DNA from: Tomocerus qinae
Lineage: Eukaryota; Arthropoda; Collembola; Entomobryomorpha; Tomoceridae
Assembly (NCBI GenBank): GCA_020055645.1
Contig: CM034546.1
Location: 25,978,001-26,042,000, forward strand
Direction of reading: 5' to 3'
Length of the DNA stretch: 64,000 nt
The position numbers and the translations under genes were made by a program. Positions 23,336 to 34,866 of this stretch are shown here, in pieces. Every line of letters starts with the position of its first letter. Position 1 is the stretch's first letter. Under the pieces are notes generated by a model. It did not search any database, was not told the DNA's origin, and saw nothing but the letters and a program-made list of their open reading frames with translations.

Positions 23336-25316
23336 TAATAGAGGTCTGTAAATTGTAGACTTTTAATGACTTTTGAACGTCTCGGGGGATTTCCCAATTT
23401 TTTAAGCCTAATAGTGAACTCATTGACTTATAAGTTATAGAAATGTATAATGAGCTGACGCCACTAATTTTCAGTTTCTCTACAGTGCAAAATTTGACTG
23501 CATGATTGGTTGGTTTTGAACTCTGATAAATAAGAGTCAATGGTGAAGTCAAAAAGTTTAAAAGAAGCTTTGAATTTCTTTGCAATTTTGTAATTTATTT
23601 TGAGGTACAAAATCAGAAATAGTTATTTAAATAATAAATGAATCCGAATTTAAAAGATTACTAGTCTATATTTACCAGCCAGAAAATTACTGGCACATAT
23701 AAATCGCACCAATATTATTATATTGTTCTTAAGAAATGGGAGGAATTTATAACTTACCTTCATTTAAATGTACCAAAAGGTTGATAAAATAATAAAATAA
23801 TGAGCGTTGCTGGTCAGTAGTGAATGATTTTGGCAATATGAAATCAGGTGTGATACAACTCGTTGTAGAATTAGTCTCATTAACTTACAAAACGTGTCAA
23901 TTACTTAGCAAAGATTGCACTCGTCTGACTTTATGCGTCTACCAATTTTGTGTTTGGCACTAAACCAAAAAGAATGCATTGAGTGACGTGGTACAAGTTA
24001 CACTGATAAGCTATCTACTACTTTCATAAATTAAAACAACATTTAGGGTCAATCAACGTACCTAGTACATGTACTGTACAAATATGCTTTAGGGCGATAA
24101 AGATGTTCTGTATTAACAGAGAAATATCTGAATTTGTCCATCTCATCCAGCATGCAAAACATGTAATATTTACATGCGATAAGTCTGTTTATAGAGCTAC
24201 AGAAGAACGGAAATGTAGTCAACATAAGCTATAATATCTACCCAGAGTACTTGCGTGGTATTTGTGGTCACTCTGCTACACTAGCATAGATAGAAATATA
24301 TACATAAAGGTAAATTTGTTGCTTTTTATCAAGTCTACGATCATAATGATGCAACCAACTATCCTCAGAGAATTGTTTTGCTAAATATTATGATGACCAA
24401 AAAGTGTTCCTCAATTTGGAGCAAACGAAATTATATATTTTATTGTAATTTTCTAGCAAACACGGGCTTTATGATACAAATCAAAAATAATATAAATTTA
24501 TTCCTTCCCCCAGTCAAGACTAGGGGCAAACATTTATGCATACCCGTGTCCAAAAATCATTATCTAATCAGAGTACAATCCAAGAAAAGTTAACATTGCC
24601 ATGATTCCTGGTAACCAGAACCCACGTTATATTGTTGCATAAGCTCCTATGTCCGAGTTACTTTATACATTCTTTACAATATAATGGCGACTTGTTGTTC
24701 AACTAATTTGGAAAAAATACTTTTTAGATACAGGAAATGCCAAAATACTTGCACCAGTTCCCCGTCAACAGTGGACTGTTACATTTGTGGGGCCAGATAA
24801 CGAAGGTACACTGGTTCAAATAAAAAGCGTGCATTCCAATAAATGTGTTGATAACAACAAGACTCGGCAGCAGATTTCAATCCCATTCTACAGTACGATT
24901 GTTATAACAATGATCAACAAAAATGGGTTGTCGTCCAAAAAGGTCGCCATTTTTCACTCCGAAACGTTAACACCAGAAAGTGCATTGGTATAGAATATGG
25001 ATCTACAAGTCAGGGTGCAAAATTAATCCAAATCTCTTGTAATGGCCAATGGGATCAGGATTGGCATTATGAAAATGGGTATTTGATTAACAGAAACTCG
25101 GGACAGTGCATGGAAAATTATGGTTCCATGGATAATAATTTTCAACTGCTGCAATATAATTGCTGGTAGCTGATTTCTTTCATAATTCATAAATGATGTA
25201 TAGATTATCAAAATATATGATTATACTGAAAGTTTATGTAGTGTGATTGTGATTAAATAATAAGCTAAATTTAGAAAGTTTTATTTACAATGTGTTCTAT
25301 TAGTTCACTGCTGTCA

Positions 25317-25322
25317 AATAAA
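25317..25322 (+). terminator. Poly(A) signal of the lectin gene
   Basis: AATAAA about 150 bp after the lectin stop codon, the first canonical signal downstream. Confidence 0.5.
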
Positions 25323-25597
25323 ATCGACTTACAAAAGGAATAATTTGTATAAATTGATGTATTTAATTTAAAAGATTATTGTAATTGTTTAAATCTTCAG
25401 CCTTGTCTATATATGCGATAATGATTTGGTTTATGAAGCCCTATACGATCCTATCTTGCAAACACAAAAAGCCTTTTACAACGAGAACTTTCTAAGGGAA
25501 TATATAATTGTATATGTATATAGTTCGTTAGGGTTCCTTAATGATGCATATCTTAGTAACCCAAGGTAAGTAGAATAGAATATTATGGTAAAAACAT

Positions 25598-25856
25598 CAA
25601 TCTACAGGGTGTCAAACTAGGTTTCAGGCCCTATGTATCTAAAGAACCGTAAGTAGCACGACAAACGTTGATACCAATCGAAAGCACGTGCAAAGTTACA
25701 TTGAAATACCGGTTTTCATCAACTTATTCCTACGCATTCGCTTACACCAGCAGTTCTCCCAAAAAAAGTTGAAAATATAAATAAATTACTAGCTAATTCG
25801 TGACCAAATCTCTCGCGGGGGCTGAATTTAGGCAGCGGCACTGTGTTGCCACTGTA
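25598..25856 (-). repeat. Dispersed repeat, copy 2
   Basis: Reverse-complement copy of 4101-4361; the shared blocks include AGAACCGTAAGTAGCACGAC and the TTTCATCAACTTATTC segment. Ends coincide within a few bases, so both copies are probably full-length. Confidence 0.75.
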
Positions 25857-27162
25857 TATTGGTGTTTTGGAACCATCGTCTCGGGGGTTGACTATTAAAA
25901 TACACCTAGCCTTAACATCCATTATTGGCTTAAATAGGATTACGTGTACTCATGAATTGGAAAAAGATCTTTGAAGTAAAGGTTTCGACTGCGTGAAGTA
26001 TTGGGAACATAATATAAATCAGCATTTGATTTTATGAACTTGATCTATTTTTTATACGGGGAGAAACTGCAAAGCAGACAGCGCATTGCCCGAAGGGCAA
26101 TGTGTGATTTCGCCACTTATACTGCACTTCTGACGTAGGTAAAATTTTGTCAACTGGAATTGCTCGTAAACTAGCAGCTTTTATGAAATAATGCAAGTTA
26201 CCGAAAACGTAAAGCTGTTCTTTGCGGGGTGTGCTTTAATATCAAATCAGCTTTTCCGTGTCAACTTTAGCCGTAGGAACCGGAAGAATGAATTTTGAAA
26301 TTGTTTGGTCATCTAATTTATCTCCTTGGCTACTTGGTACAATGCGTCATAGTCAATTGGGTACTGGATAGAGTGTATGGACTAGGAAACTAGGAATACA
26401 CATTGAACATTCCATTTCCTAATTCAATCTCCGTAGATACGGAGTACTGAGTGCACTGCACTGAGTGATGACGGCCATGTCGGATTTAAAGATGCATTAT
26501 TCCTGTTACTATACGTAGTATTCCCATTCTCAATAATCCCAGTTACATTCACACCTCAATGCAAATACGGAGTACTGAGAACAATTCCAGGGATGGAAAA
26601 TATATTAGGCTTGAGGTTACTTACAGGGATTTAAAAAATAAACAATGAGGGAAAATTTCAGGGATGAAAAAAATATCATTGAGTGCGATTGCAGGCATCG
26701 AAAATGTCTAATTGTAATAGGCATGCATATCCATAATGCTCATCATTACTATATACTATTACAAACATTTACGCTTTGCTGGCTTCTGTTGTACTAACTA
26801 CGAGGATACCAACTATTTATCTCACTCAAGCGGGGGTTTGGGGGCGGCAGTCCCCAATAAAAAATAATATATTATTACTTATATAATATATTATTAATAA
26901 TTTTGCGAAAATAACAGATCAAATAGCATATTATATATCATTTTTCCTTAAACGTAAAATTTACATTATAACCTAGGCAGTGATAAATATTTCGGAAATG
27001 ACAACTTTACTAGAGTACTGTACATTGTCATGCATGGTATTGATACCTACATAATTAATTCCGAAATATTCATAATCTAGTTAAATCTCTTGTAGTTCGT
27101 AGTTATATGATAGTTATAACCAGATATATCAAGAAAAACACTAAAATAAAAAATATAACAGG
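25857..27162. other. Intergenic
   Basis: No gene. ATTGCCC-GAA-GGGCAAT hairpin at about 26086. Two nearby copies of TACGGAGTACTGAG (about 26438 and 26567) mark a small local duplication. Confidence 0.45.
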
Positions 27163-27164
27163 TA

Positions 27165-27643
27165 AAAACCTGGAAAAATATACGGTGAGAATGCCAGCAA
27201 AACTTAAAAACAAGGCATTATTTAGAGATTGCGGTAAGAGAAAATAATGAAATTTTGCAAAAGTATTCTCCTAAATAATAATAACTCCCCGTGCGTTTAA
27301 AGCTATTTCCTTGCAATTCTTCAACACTGATATGGTGATTGAATGATTTAACAACAGACTTTGTAATTGTTATTATAATTGACAATAATTTCAAAATGAG
27401 ATATCAAATTTCAACTTAACATAAATCTAACGTTTGGTAGATTAAAAGTTGAAAACTAAGATCCAGCTTTTTTAAATGGCGACTTCAATAAACATACTTT
27501 TTTTATATACTTCTAAACGCACGGGGAGATTATTTAGGAGAATACTTTTGCAAAATTTCATTATTTTCTCATACCACAATCTCTAAATAATGCCTTGTTT
27601 TTAAGTTTTGCTGGCATTCTCACCGTATATTTTTCCAGGTTTT
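27165..27643. mobile_element. Fold-back element with about 130-bp arms
   Basis: 27165-27300 (AAAACCTGGAAAAATATACG onward) and 27513-27643 are reverse complements with only a few differences. They enclose about 210 bp of unique AT-rich DNA, and TA flanks both ends. Such long-armed, gene-less elements are non-autonomous TIR transposons. The transcript would form a long hairpin. Confidence 0.8.
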
Positions 27644-27645
27644 TA

Positions 27646-27931
27646 TTATTCCATAGGCTTAGGTATGACGTACAGTTTAGAGGTGGCATATTTTGGTTTC
27701 AGATTTCGTAGTTCCTGGTCCAACATATCTACGAATTCTATAGTCCAAGAAATTCCGAGATACGGGGAGCCTCTAAATGCAAATATTTCCCATAGAGTGA
27801 CAGGGGATTCGTCTTGTCCGTTTTCTTCTAGTCATAGTACGACGACTTAAACCAAAATTCGCTATTTTTTATAACTTCTGCTCTGCTTCTGTGAGTAGAA
27901 TATTCCGAGCAGCCAGATCTGAATGGATAAC
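27646..27931 (-). pseudogene. Tyrosine-kinase domain fragment
   Basis: After a possible acceptor (TATACAG/GTT at 27931) the minus strand reads VIHSDLAARNILLTEAEQ, a stop, then KIANFGLSR. This is the catalytic loop and DFG region of a receptor tyrosine kinase. HRD is changed to HSD, DFG to NFG, and a TAA replaces a residue in between. After a deletion of the activation loop, a second frame gives VTLWEIFAFRGSPYLGISW, FVDML and KPKYATSKLY, the alpha-F to alpha-G part of the kinase. The FVDML and KPKYATS wording is closest to receptor-type kinases of the VEGFR/FGFR group in my memory. It lost catalytic residues and is dead. It ends one base from the fold-back element. Confidence 0.8.
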
Positions 27932-30899
27932 CTGTATACATATAACTCTGTTATTAAATTTGTATTCATATGGGGAAAACATAACAATATGCACTATTAC
28001 CATTTCTAAATTACTGTCTACAATATCTTTTATTCACCAGTACTTTTCTTGGCAAATTTTATGAGAAATAGAGACCATTAATGACTTTTAAATGATTTAC
28101 TGAATTGCAAATATCATATTATTTGTTAAATTACAGAATTTACAGATCTTGGTCAATAGTCAGTCTAGTTATTTAAAACGTACTTACGAGGATGGTCCAA
28201 AGTAAATATTCGTAGCACTTATGAACACATTTATAGCTTGCAAAAATAGGAAAACCTTTTAAATGAATAAATATTAGCAAATCGTTTCTCCTTTTGTTTG
28301 GTCAATGGCAGAATATTACAAATGGGACGAAATGAACAACAAGTAAAGTTTATTATGATAAAAATATCCTTGAAATATTTTAGGATATGTATAAACAGTA
28401 GCCACTACAGTATTAAACGTCCTATCTCTTCTTATAAGAGTAAAGTGGGGCATGCGCGTAAATAATTCCGGATGTGTACCAGCACAACTACAAAAAATAA
28501 TTGTATACTTACGATACCTTAAATTAGTCAATATTTCATAATTATACAAGTCATTGGCCGTAAATTATGTCTCCACGTAGGTTTAAAGTTTAGCATGCAT
28601 ATACATTTACGCTTACATAAAATTGTTTGAATAAATAGTTTTACAAAATCCAATAATCTATAAATTTTGGGTGATACAAACTTTGAAAAGTTAGTCAGAA
28701 CTGCAACATTTAATTGCTTATTATTAAGCTCTACAAATAATCGGATAATTTAAATTTTTTTAATCGGTAAATTACAGGGCATGAAAAACTCATGGGTTTA
28801 CTTTAACATGACCAGGCTGACCATAACGGGACCCTATACAGTATTGTATTTAGATGTCGATTTCGAAGGGGGCAATGGCATTAAACCATATGTATAGGTA
28901 TTATAAATACTTTCCCGAAGCGCATTAATTTTAAGATACTTTTTCTCAAAATTCAAAAAAATGACATATAATCGCTCGAAGCGCTATAATTTGTACCTCT
29001 TTTTGCCGAAAATAAACAAAAAATCTTATAATCGCGCGAAGCTGGTTAATTTTAAGTTTTGTTTGTGAAAAATGGTCTTCAATTTTCTCATAATCGCAAG
29101 ATGAGCGTTGACTTTAAGGTCCTTTTCCCTTAAATGGCTTAAAGTTCCCAAACAATTGTGCAAACCATGAAAATGGTAGGTTCTTTTGCTGAGAAAAGGC
29201 AATAGTAGATTGCTCAAGTTTTACCATTAATTTTGTTATTTTCAGTCAAAATTTTCTATTTTCGTTCGTAGTATAAGAGTCATTAAATTATGTATGACTC
29301 AATTTTTTTCTAAAAAACTGGACGCGTTTCTGAAAACGGGACACTTTCGGTACGCCGGGACAGGTCACCAAAAACGGGACGGATGGTCAGTCTAACTATG
29401 ACGGTGGTAAAAATGGGCTAAAAATTATTGCAAATGGTAAATTATGGCAAGAGAGTAGTAAAGATATATAAATGGCGAATTACAATCATTTACTTTAATA
29501 TTTTTGTTTCTTTGAGATGATTCAATTTTTTACATTTATATTTGAGTGATCTTTGAAATGTTTGAGATAGTTTTGGAAGTTTTGTCAAGCAAACTTAAAG
29601 TTAATTGTAACTATGTACCAATTTAATCGAAACTATTGATTATTTCATTAGTTAAAAACAGCAACTATTGCAACATTTGATTACCTCCATTTTTGGTTTA
29701 TAAGCAAGTTTAACGGTCAATTTGACGTACAGTATATTAGTGATGAACCCAATTGAATACCGCTGTAATTGGCCTACTAGAATCCAGTTTCTATAAAATT
29801 GTTTGTAGATGCACTAGCCCCATGTACTACAGGACCTGGGTCCTGTGACCGCCTAGTATTATATAATTGAGAAACACAATTGTAGTTAAAATAATGGGAA
29901 AGGGGCTTACTTTAGCTACGTTAATTTAATGTCACTATTTGTGTTTAAATACTTCTTCAATTGTTAAATTCCAAGTTGTTGGATAACAACATAATAATAT
30001 ATTATTCATTTAGACGTAAAAGTAATTTAAGTAAATAAATAGATACAAGTAAAAATAAAATATATTCCCATAGAGCTATTTTATATAGAAACTTCATATT
30101 TTCAAAGCATGATTATATCATTTGTCTATGCCTATGATCAACAATGAAACCTTTTAGTATGCAAAGATAATATTTAATTCTATAATATTATTTATAAGAC
30201 ATGTCAATGTCTGCTTTTCTTTTCAAATGGAGTTTAGCTTTTCTAAGTTTCATTGAATGCTTACATGTTTCTTCATTTAATAAACTATACTTGCATGACT
30301 AAACTATCATGCACTAGAAGTAAGTACATGATCCAGTCTTTTTATTATCATTGCCGTTTCATCTTGGGTTTGCTGAAGTTACAAGTTGATATTAATCTTC
30401 AATATCATTGCCCAACCATTTCATTTCAATATAATTCCACGTTAGTGCATTTTAGGTATGCTGAACATATTTTTGAATGGATCTTTTGAACCAGCTAATT
30501 TGTGGCCGGCTTCAATAGCGAGAACCCTCTATTAGTGGACAAAATTTCATACAACGTCTCTTGTACGAATACACAATAGTTACCAATGAAGCCTACCAAT
30601 GTTCACCTTAAAATAATTATAAACCATATTTAAAAACATTTTACAACCGAGAAAATAGCACAACATTTAAAAATCATTTAGACTATTCTTCGTTCACGTA
30701 AACATCTACTACATTAACATGGTGCAATTTCGAACATGTCGTTTGTGTTTAACATTTCAATTAGCTACCAGCCAATTGGATTACAATTAAATCATTAAAA
30801 TAGCTGAAAGTTTAATAAACCTGTCTATACTGGGCAATATTATTTTCCAAAAGATCAGCAGACTGCAGAAAGTAAAAACAAAATTCCCACGGGAGGAAA
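27932..30899. other. Long intergenic stretch
   Basis: No gene supported. At about 28910-29110 a degenerate unit of about 62 bp built on CGCGAAGCG...TTAATTTTAAG recurs three to four times. AGGCTGACCAT (28814) and ATGGTCAGTCT (29383) could be weak inverted termini of a 580-bp insertion containing that array. The last 900 bp before the IR gene is plain AT-rich DNA. Confidence 0.45.
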
Positions 30900-33313
30900 A
30901 TGTCAACATTCCATAATTTTTATATTTTGTTATTTTATTTTACAATCAATCCGCTATTGCCACTAACGCAAACAAATGGCGAATGTACTGAAGACTTCCG
31001 TTTCTTACAAAAATTCCCTGCTGGTTGTGGAGTACAATTTGTTACCAATTCTGCTATGATGAACAAAGAATATCAGATCTATCCCTACATCAACACCCTC
31101 AGAATTCTAAATTATCCAATAACTTTTCAGCTTTCAGCTCCGTTAATGAAAAATAGTTCACAATTAAAGTATTTTAACAGAAAGAGCAAATGTGTTCATA
31201 TCATTGTGCTTATAATTTCTAGCATATTGGAGGATTTATCTTATCTCATACGAACAAATGGCCACATAAATTCTAAATACGCATTGTTTTTGGCAATTCT
31301 TTACAAAGAGGAAATTAATACCACTGAAAATGACTTACAAGAAGAGTTTACAAGCAAAAAATTCACATTTATTTATCCAAGGCTAATAATTTTTATAAGG
31401 AAACTCGAAGACTGTTCAGTAAATTTTGCAATCATTTGTTATTTGTGCGACAAACAAAAAATAACTACATTCACAGCCACATGGAACTATTTTGAAATTC
31501 TCAATGCAATGGCTTCAAAAATATCATCTGAAGGATTGGGGAAACCTGCATATGTGATACTAAATGAATATATTCCCAAATTTACAAACGATAATTATCA
31601 ACGATTTCTTGAAGGAGACACTGCCATGAGAAAGAACTGGAACAATTCAGAACCTGATAAAGTAATCTTTGGAATATTATCAGCAAAGCTTAATTTTACC
31701 ATTTCAGAAACGGATATAAAAAAACCTAGGTTATCCATCTGCTTTTGGTGTTCAACAAATTTTGGTACGTTGATATTAAATTAGTGAAATCAATGCATGG
31801 TACTGTTTTAAAATTGTAGAAAATTCAACTTCAGTTCGAATAGAAATTCTAGTAAATAAAAGTATCAGTAAATAAGTCCTGTTTGCCGGCAGTATGTACC
31901 TGTGGTGTTGCAAGAAAATGTGAGGCGAAAATAATTACAACCTAATTAAAGCAGCCTACCGTAAGCTGTGCAGTACTTTGGCTTGCTTCTTCCAATAAAT
32001 AATTCTCTTTATTTGTGCTTTCGTCGCTATGCATTGTACAAAAGTTAGAATAAAATGTGGAATTTTGTTGTTTTAGAGTCTTTTCAAATCCTGTCTAAGG
32101 TACTTAAATATTACCGAGTACAACCGCTACATTCATTAAATATTAATAAACGAGGTTTTACAAATACAATTGTAGATTTGAATCTCATTTATTATTAAAA
32201 AATTTTGAGTAAAAAAGTTTAATTTTGACATATTTTGAAAATATGTGATGTCCCGTCCGAAGGACGGGTAACTTTACTAGTAAATAAGCAGATAATATTC
32301 CCTGAAATTTTAACATCAATTACAATTTTTTGAGAATAGGAAAAGCAGATAACGAAGACATCATTTCGAAAATGAAATTTGTAATCCAAGAAGTGGACAC
32401 TAACAATTTTTTGTACTGTAAATCCCTCATTGTTTCGGATAACAACATTTTTGCAAAAGATGTGTTTGGACCTTTTCAGAAATCTGTTTGGCTGTGCATT
32501 ATTGTCTTGGCTGCAGTTCTTGCTCTGTACTACAAAAGTTTCTGGAACAGTTTAAATGTTTTCTGGGTCATTTTTGGAATAGCTATGGTTTATAAAAATA
32601 AATTTTTATTTGGATGGATTTGTTTGGTATTAGTACTTCTTCAGCAATTTTACATGGCCGATTTTACTAGCAAAATAATTTTACCATATGAACCTGTCAG
32701 AATTAATACAAATGCTGAACTATTTTCTTCTGGTTTTCGTGTTGTCGTTGTAACTGAAGAATGGAAATTTGGCTTTATTAAAGAATACAAACTTCAAATG
32801 TCAAGAATAAATAAAAACCTCGACGAGATGATTTTCATAGCTCCTGAAAGTTCTCCTCTCACAGACGCTCGTGTTAGTGCATGGCCAGACCAAGGAGCGT
32901 ATCGTATAAACGCTTTTTACAGAGAAAGAGCTGTTATCGAAATTCATAATGATCACCCGAATTTACACTGCGATACTGTTCGAGAATATTGGGACTCTGG
33001 GTGGTCGACAATTAGTTTTTACTCACATTTGTCTGACCGAATGGCCGAATTGAGCAATATAATATCGGCATCAGGAATTCGTGACCTTTGGATGGACATT
33101 CGTAAATCCGGTAATAAACGCTATGTTTATAATATGTCGAAAACAAAAAATAACCGAAGAAAATTGCTATCGTCTTACAACACTCATCTGTTTTCACTGA
33201 TTCGGTCATGCGCTAAATTATACATCTTCTCAGTTTTAATTTTTATTTTAGAAGCTATCTACTATTTTTTAATGTGTCTAAATCAAATGTGTTTATCTTT
33301 ACTGATTGCTTAA
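30900..33313 (+). CDS. Ionotropic receptor 1 (divergent IR)
   Basis: Two exons, 30900-31764 and 32340-33313, with a phase-1 intron (TTTG/GTACGT; AATAG/GAAAAG), encode 612 residues. Residues 1-25 are a signal peptide; exon 1 gives the extracellular N-terminal region starting NGECTEDF. Exon 2 carries the ion-channel part: FGPFQKSVW before M1 (about 336-354), the pore segment LNVFWVIFG, and M3 ending LLQQFYMADFTSKIILP, which corresponds to the TxxLTS signature of iGluR-related channels. The second ligand-binding lobe and M4 (about 575-600, ending CLNQMCLSLL) follow. Classic glutamate-contact residues are not evident, as usual for divergent IRs, so the ligand is unknown. It probably acts as a chemosensory cation channel subunit in sensory-neuron membranes. 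Upstream and downstream neighbours are tandem paralogues. Confidence 0.9.
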
Positions 33314-34866
33314 CTAAATATGGTACTGGATTTTAACATAAAATGTTCTTGTCATTTTAGTATAATTGATCAACAGTATTAAATTAAATGGCAATATTGT
33401 ATGATGGTCAAGAACGTAATCAGCGGGATAGCTGGAGTGCTTAAACATCCCTTAAATTTCAGCACCTTTAAATGTACCAAAACAACTTGGCAATTACAAT
33501 AACCCAGCTTATCCAACGGAACGTAACAGAATAGTATTGTAATAGTTAATATATTGTGGCACAGTTGGAATTTGCTGATCTGTTTTAGTATTTATGTTAA
33601 GAAATATGGTTTTAGATTTTATTTTTTAATATTTAGTCTGAAGGCTAACGGGTATCACAATAACATTTAAAAGAACACAGTGATTTAAACTGTTTTTTAA
33701 ATAGGCATTACTTTATCAGACTCTGAAATAAATCGACAGTTCAAGTTTTGTTGCTGTTGCATGAAAGTGGTTGCATTTATTTCGTATTGTTCTTTAAAGC
33801 GGGCATAAATTTCATAAGCATAGTTTTATTTCGCAATTCTCTAAAAAATATTCACTACCAAATAGTAAATGTAAGATAATATACCTTAGACTATCAAATA
33901 AACAGAAATTAAAATTCGATTAAATTCACAATCACAATGAAAATAAATTAAAAAAACGCAATTATTGACTCCGAAAGTAAACCGAAATTTAAGAATTTCA
34001 TTTTAACTGTCGAAGTGAATATAGAAAGTCAAAATAGATTCATTCCTGCCAGGTATTCCATACTAAAATACAATTCGGAAAACATTCCTTTCATCTTTTC
34101 CCCTTTTCGCCAACGACACCATCCCCAATTGTGAAATGCATGTTATAGATGCCATTCTACTTATGTTATTGATTTTCACACTATGCAAGGGTAAACTTGC
34201 TATTACATTTATTTTTGGATTACCAATTCCATTAAACTAACAAAACATATTTGACCTACTTTAAGCCTTGACACTATTTTATATTAAGTACTTTGTAATA
34301 TCAGTGAGTGGGTAAAGTTATGATTCAAATAGTCAAATTGTCAGTAATTAAGGTTTGTTTTAAGCTCTTATTTAATGACGAATTTAAGTGTCCTTCTAAC
34401 TCTTAATTAAGGATAATGTCACCATAATGTGTAAAATTTAATTTTGGCAATTTATGTTCACATTTAGAACAGGCTATCAAATTAACTTGAGTGAGTATTA
34501 AATTGTCATCGAAAATTTAAGTGACTTCCTGGAATGGTGAGAAACATGTACCATTCGTTAAAGAATGTTTGTTCTGTTGTGAAGTTTCGGAACATTACTA
34601 AGATAATTGAAAGCAAATGTTGAGAATTCATACAACGTCAAATATTATTAGGCCTACATTCTGTTCCTCTTTTCAATAGGCTATTGTACTTTTCAAGTTT
34701 ACAATTTAGATGTTTTTTATTTTAATGGTGGTTAAAATAGCAGTGAATTGGAAAAAATCACAACAAAACTTATTCAAAGGCAATAATTCCATTACCATTT
34801 GCAATCGTACATTCATGTACTAATTACATACATTAAAAACTGAAAACATACAACAGAAAAGAAATC
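33314..34866. other. Intergenic between IR 1 and IR 2
   Basis: About 1.5 kb, AT-rich, no gene or repeat recognised. Contains whatever promoter serves IR 2; I see no clear TATA box at a useful distance. Confidence 0.4.

Larger units (their letters stand above)
22166..25169 (+). pseudogene. Secreted ricin-B-type lectin, frameshifted
   Basis: Exon 1 (22166-22223) encodes a signal peptide (MKINVTIVFC, LSPVLA) and ends at A/GTAAGT. Exon 2 (24728-25169) starts after TTTTTAG. It encodes a single beta-trefoil of the ricin B-chain carbohydrate-binding type: NKCVD, QYDCYNNDQQKW, RKCIG, ISCNGQWDQDW, GQCMENYG and a terminal QYNCW. QxW-type motifs, conserved Cys pairs and about 150-residue length fit. 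The reading frame entering exon 2 supports the first repeat through NKCVDNN, but the remaining repeats are in another frame; the break is at about 24857-24861, so as given the gene is interrupted. It could be a recent pseudogene or a one-base assembly error. It is a lone lectin domain, without any toxin enzymatic chain. Likely role: extracellular sugar binding in digestion or immunity (inference). Confidence 0.75.

Noticed and set aside
28811-29396. Possible MITE bounded by AGGCTGACCAT and ATGGTCAGTCT
   Set aside because: Inverted match is about 11 bp with mismatches and there is no clear target duplication.
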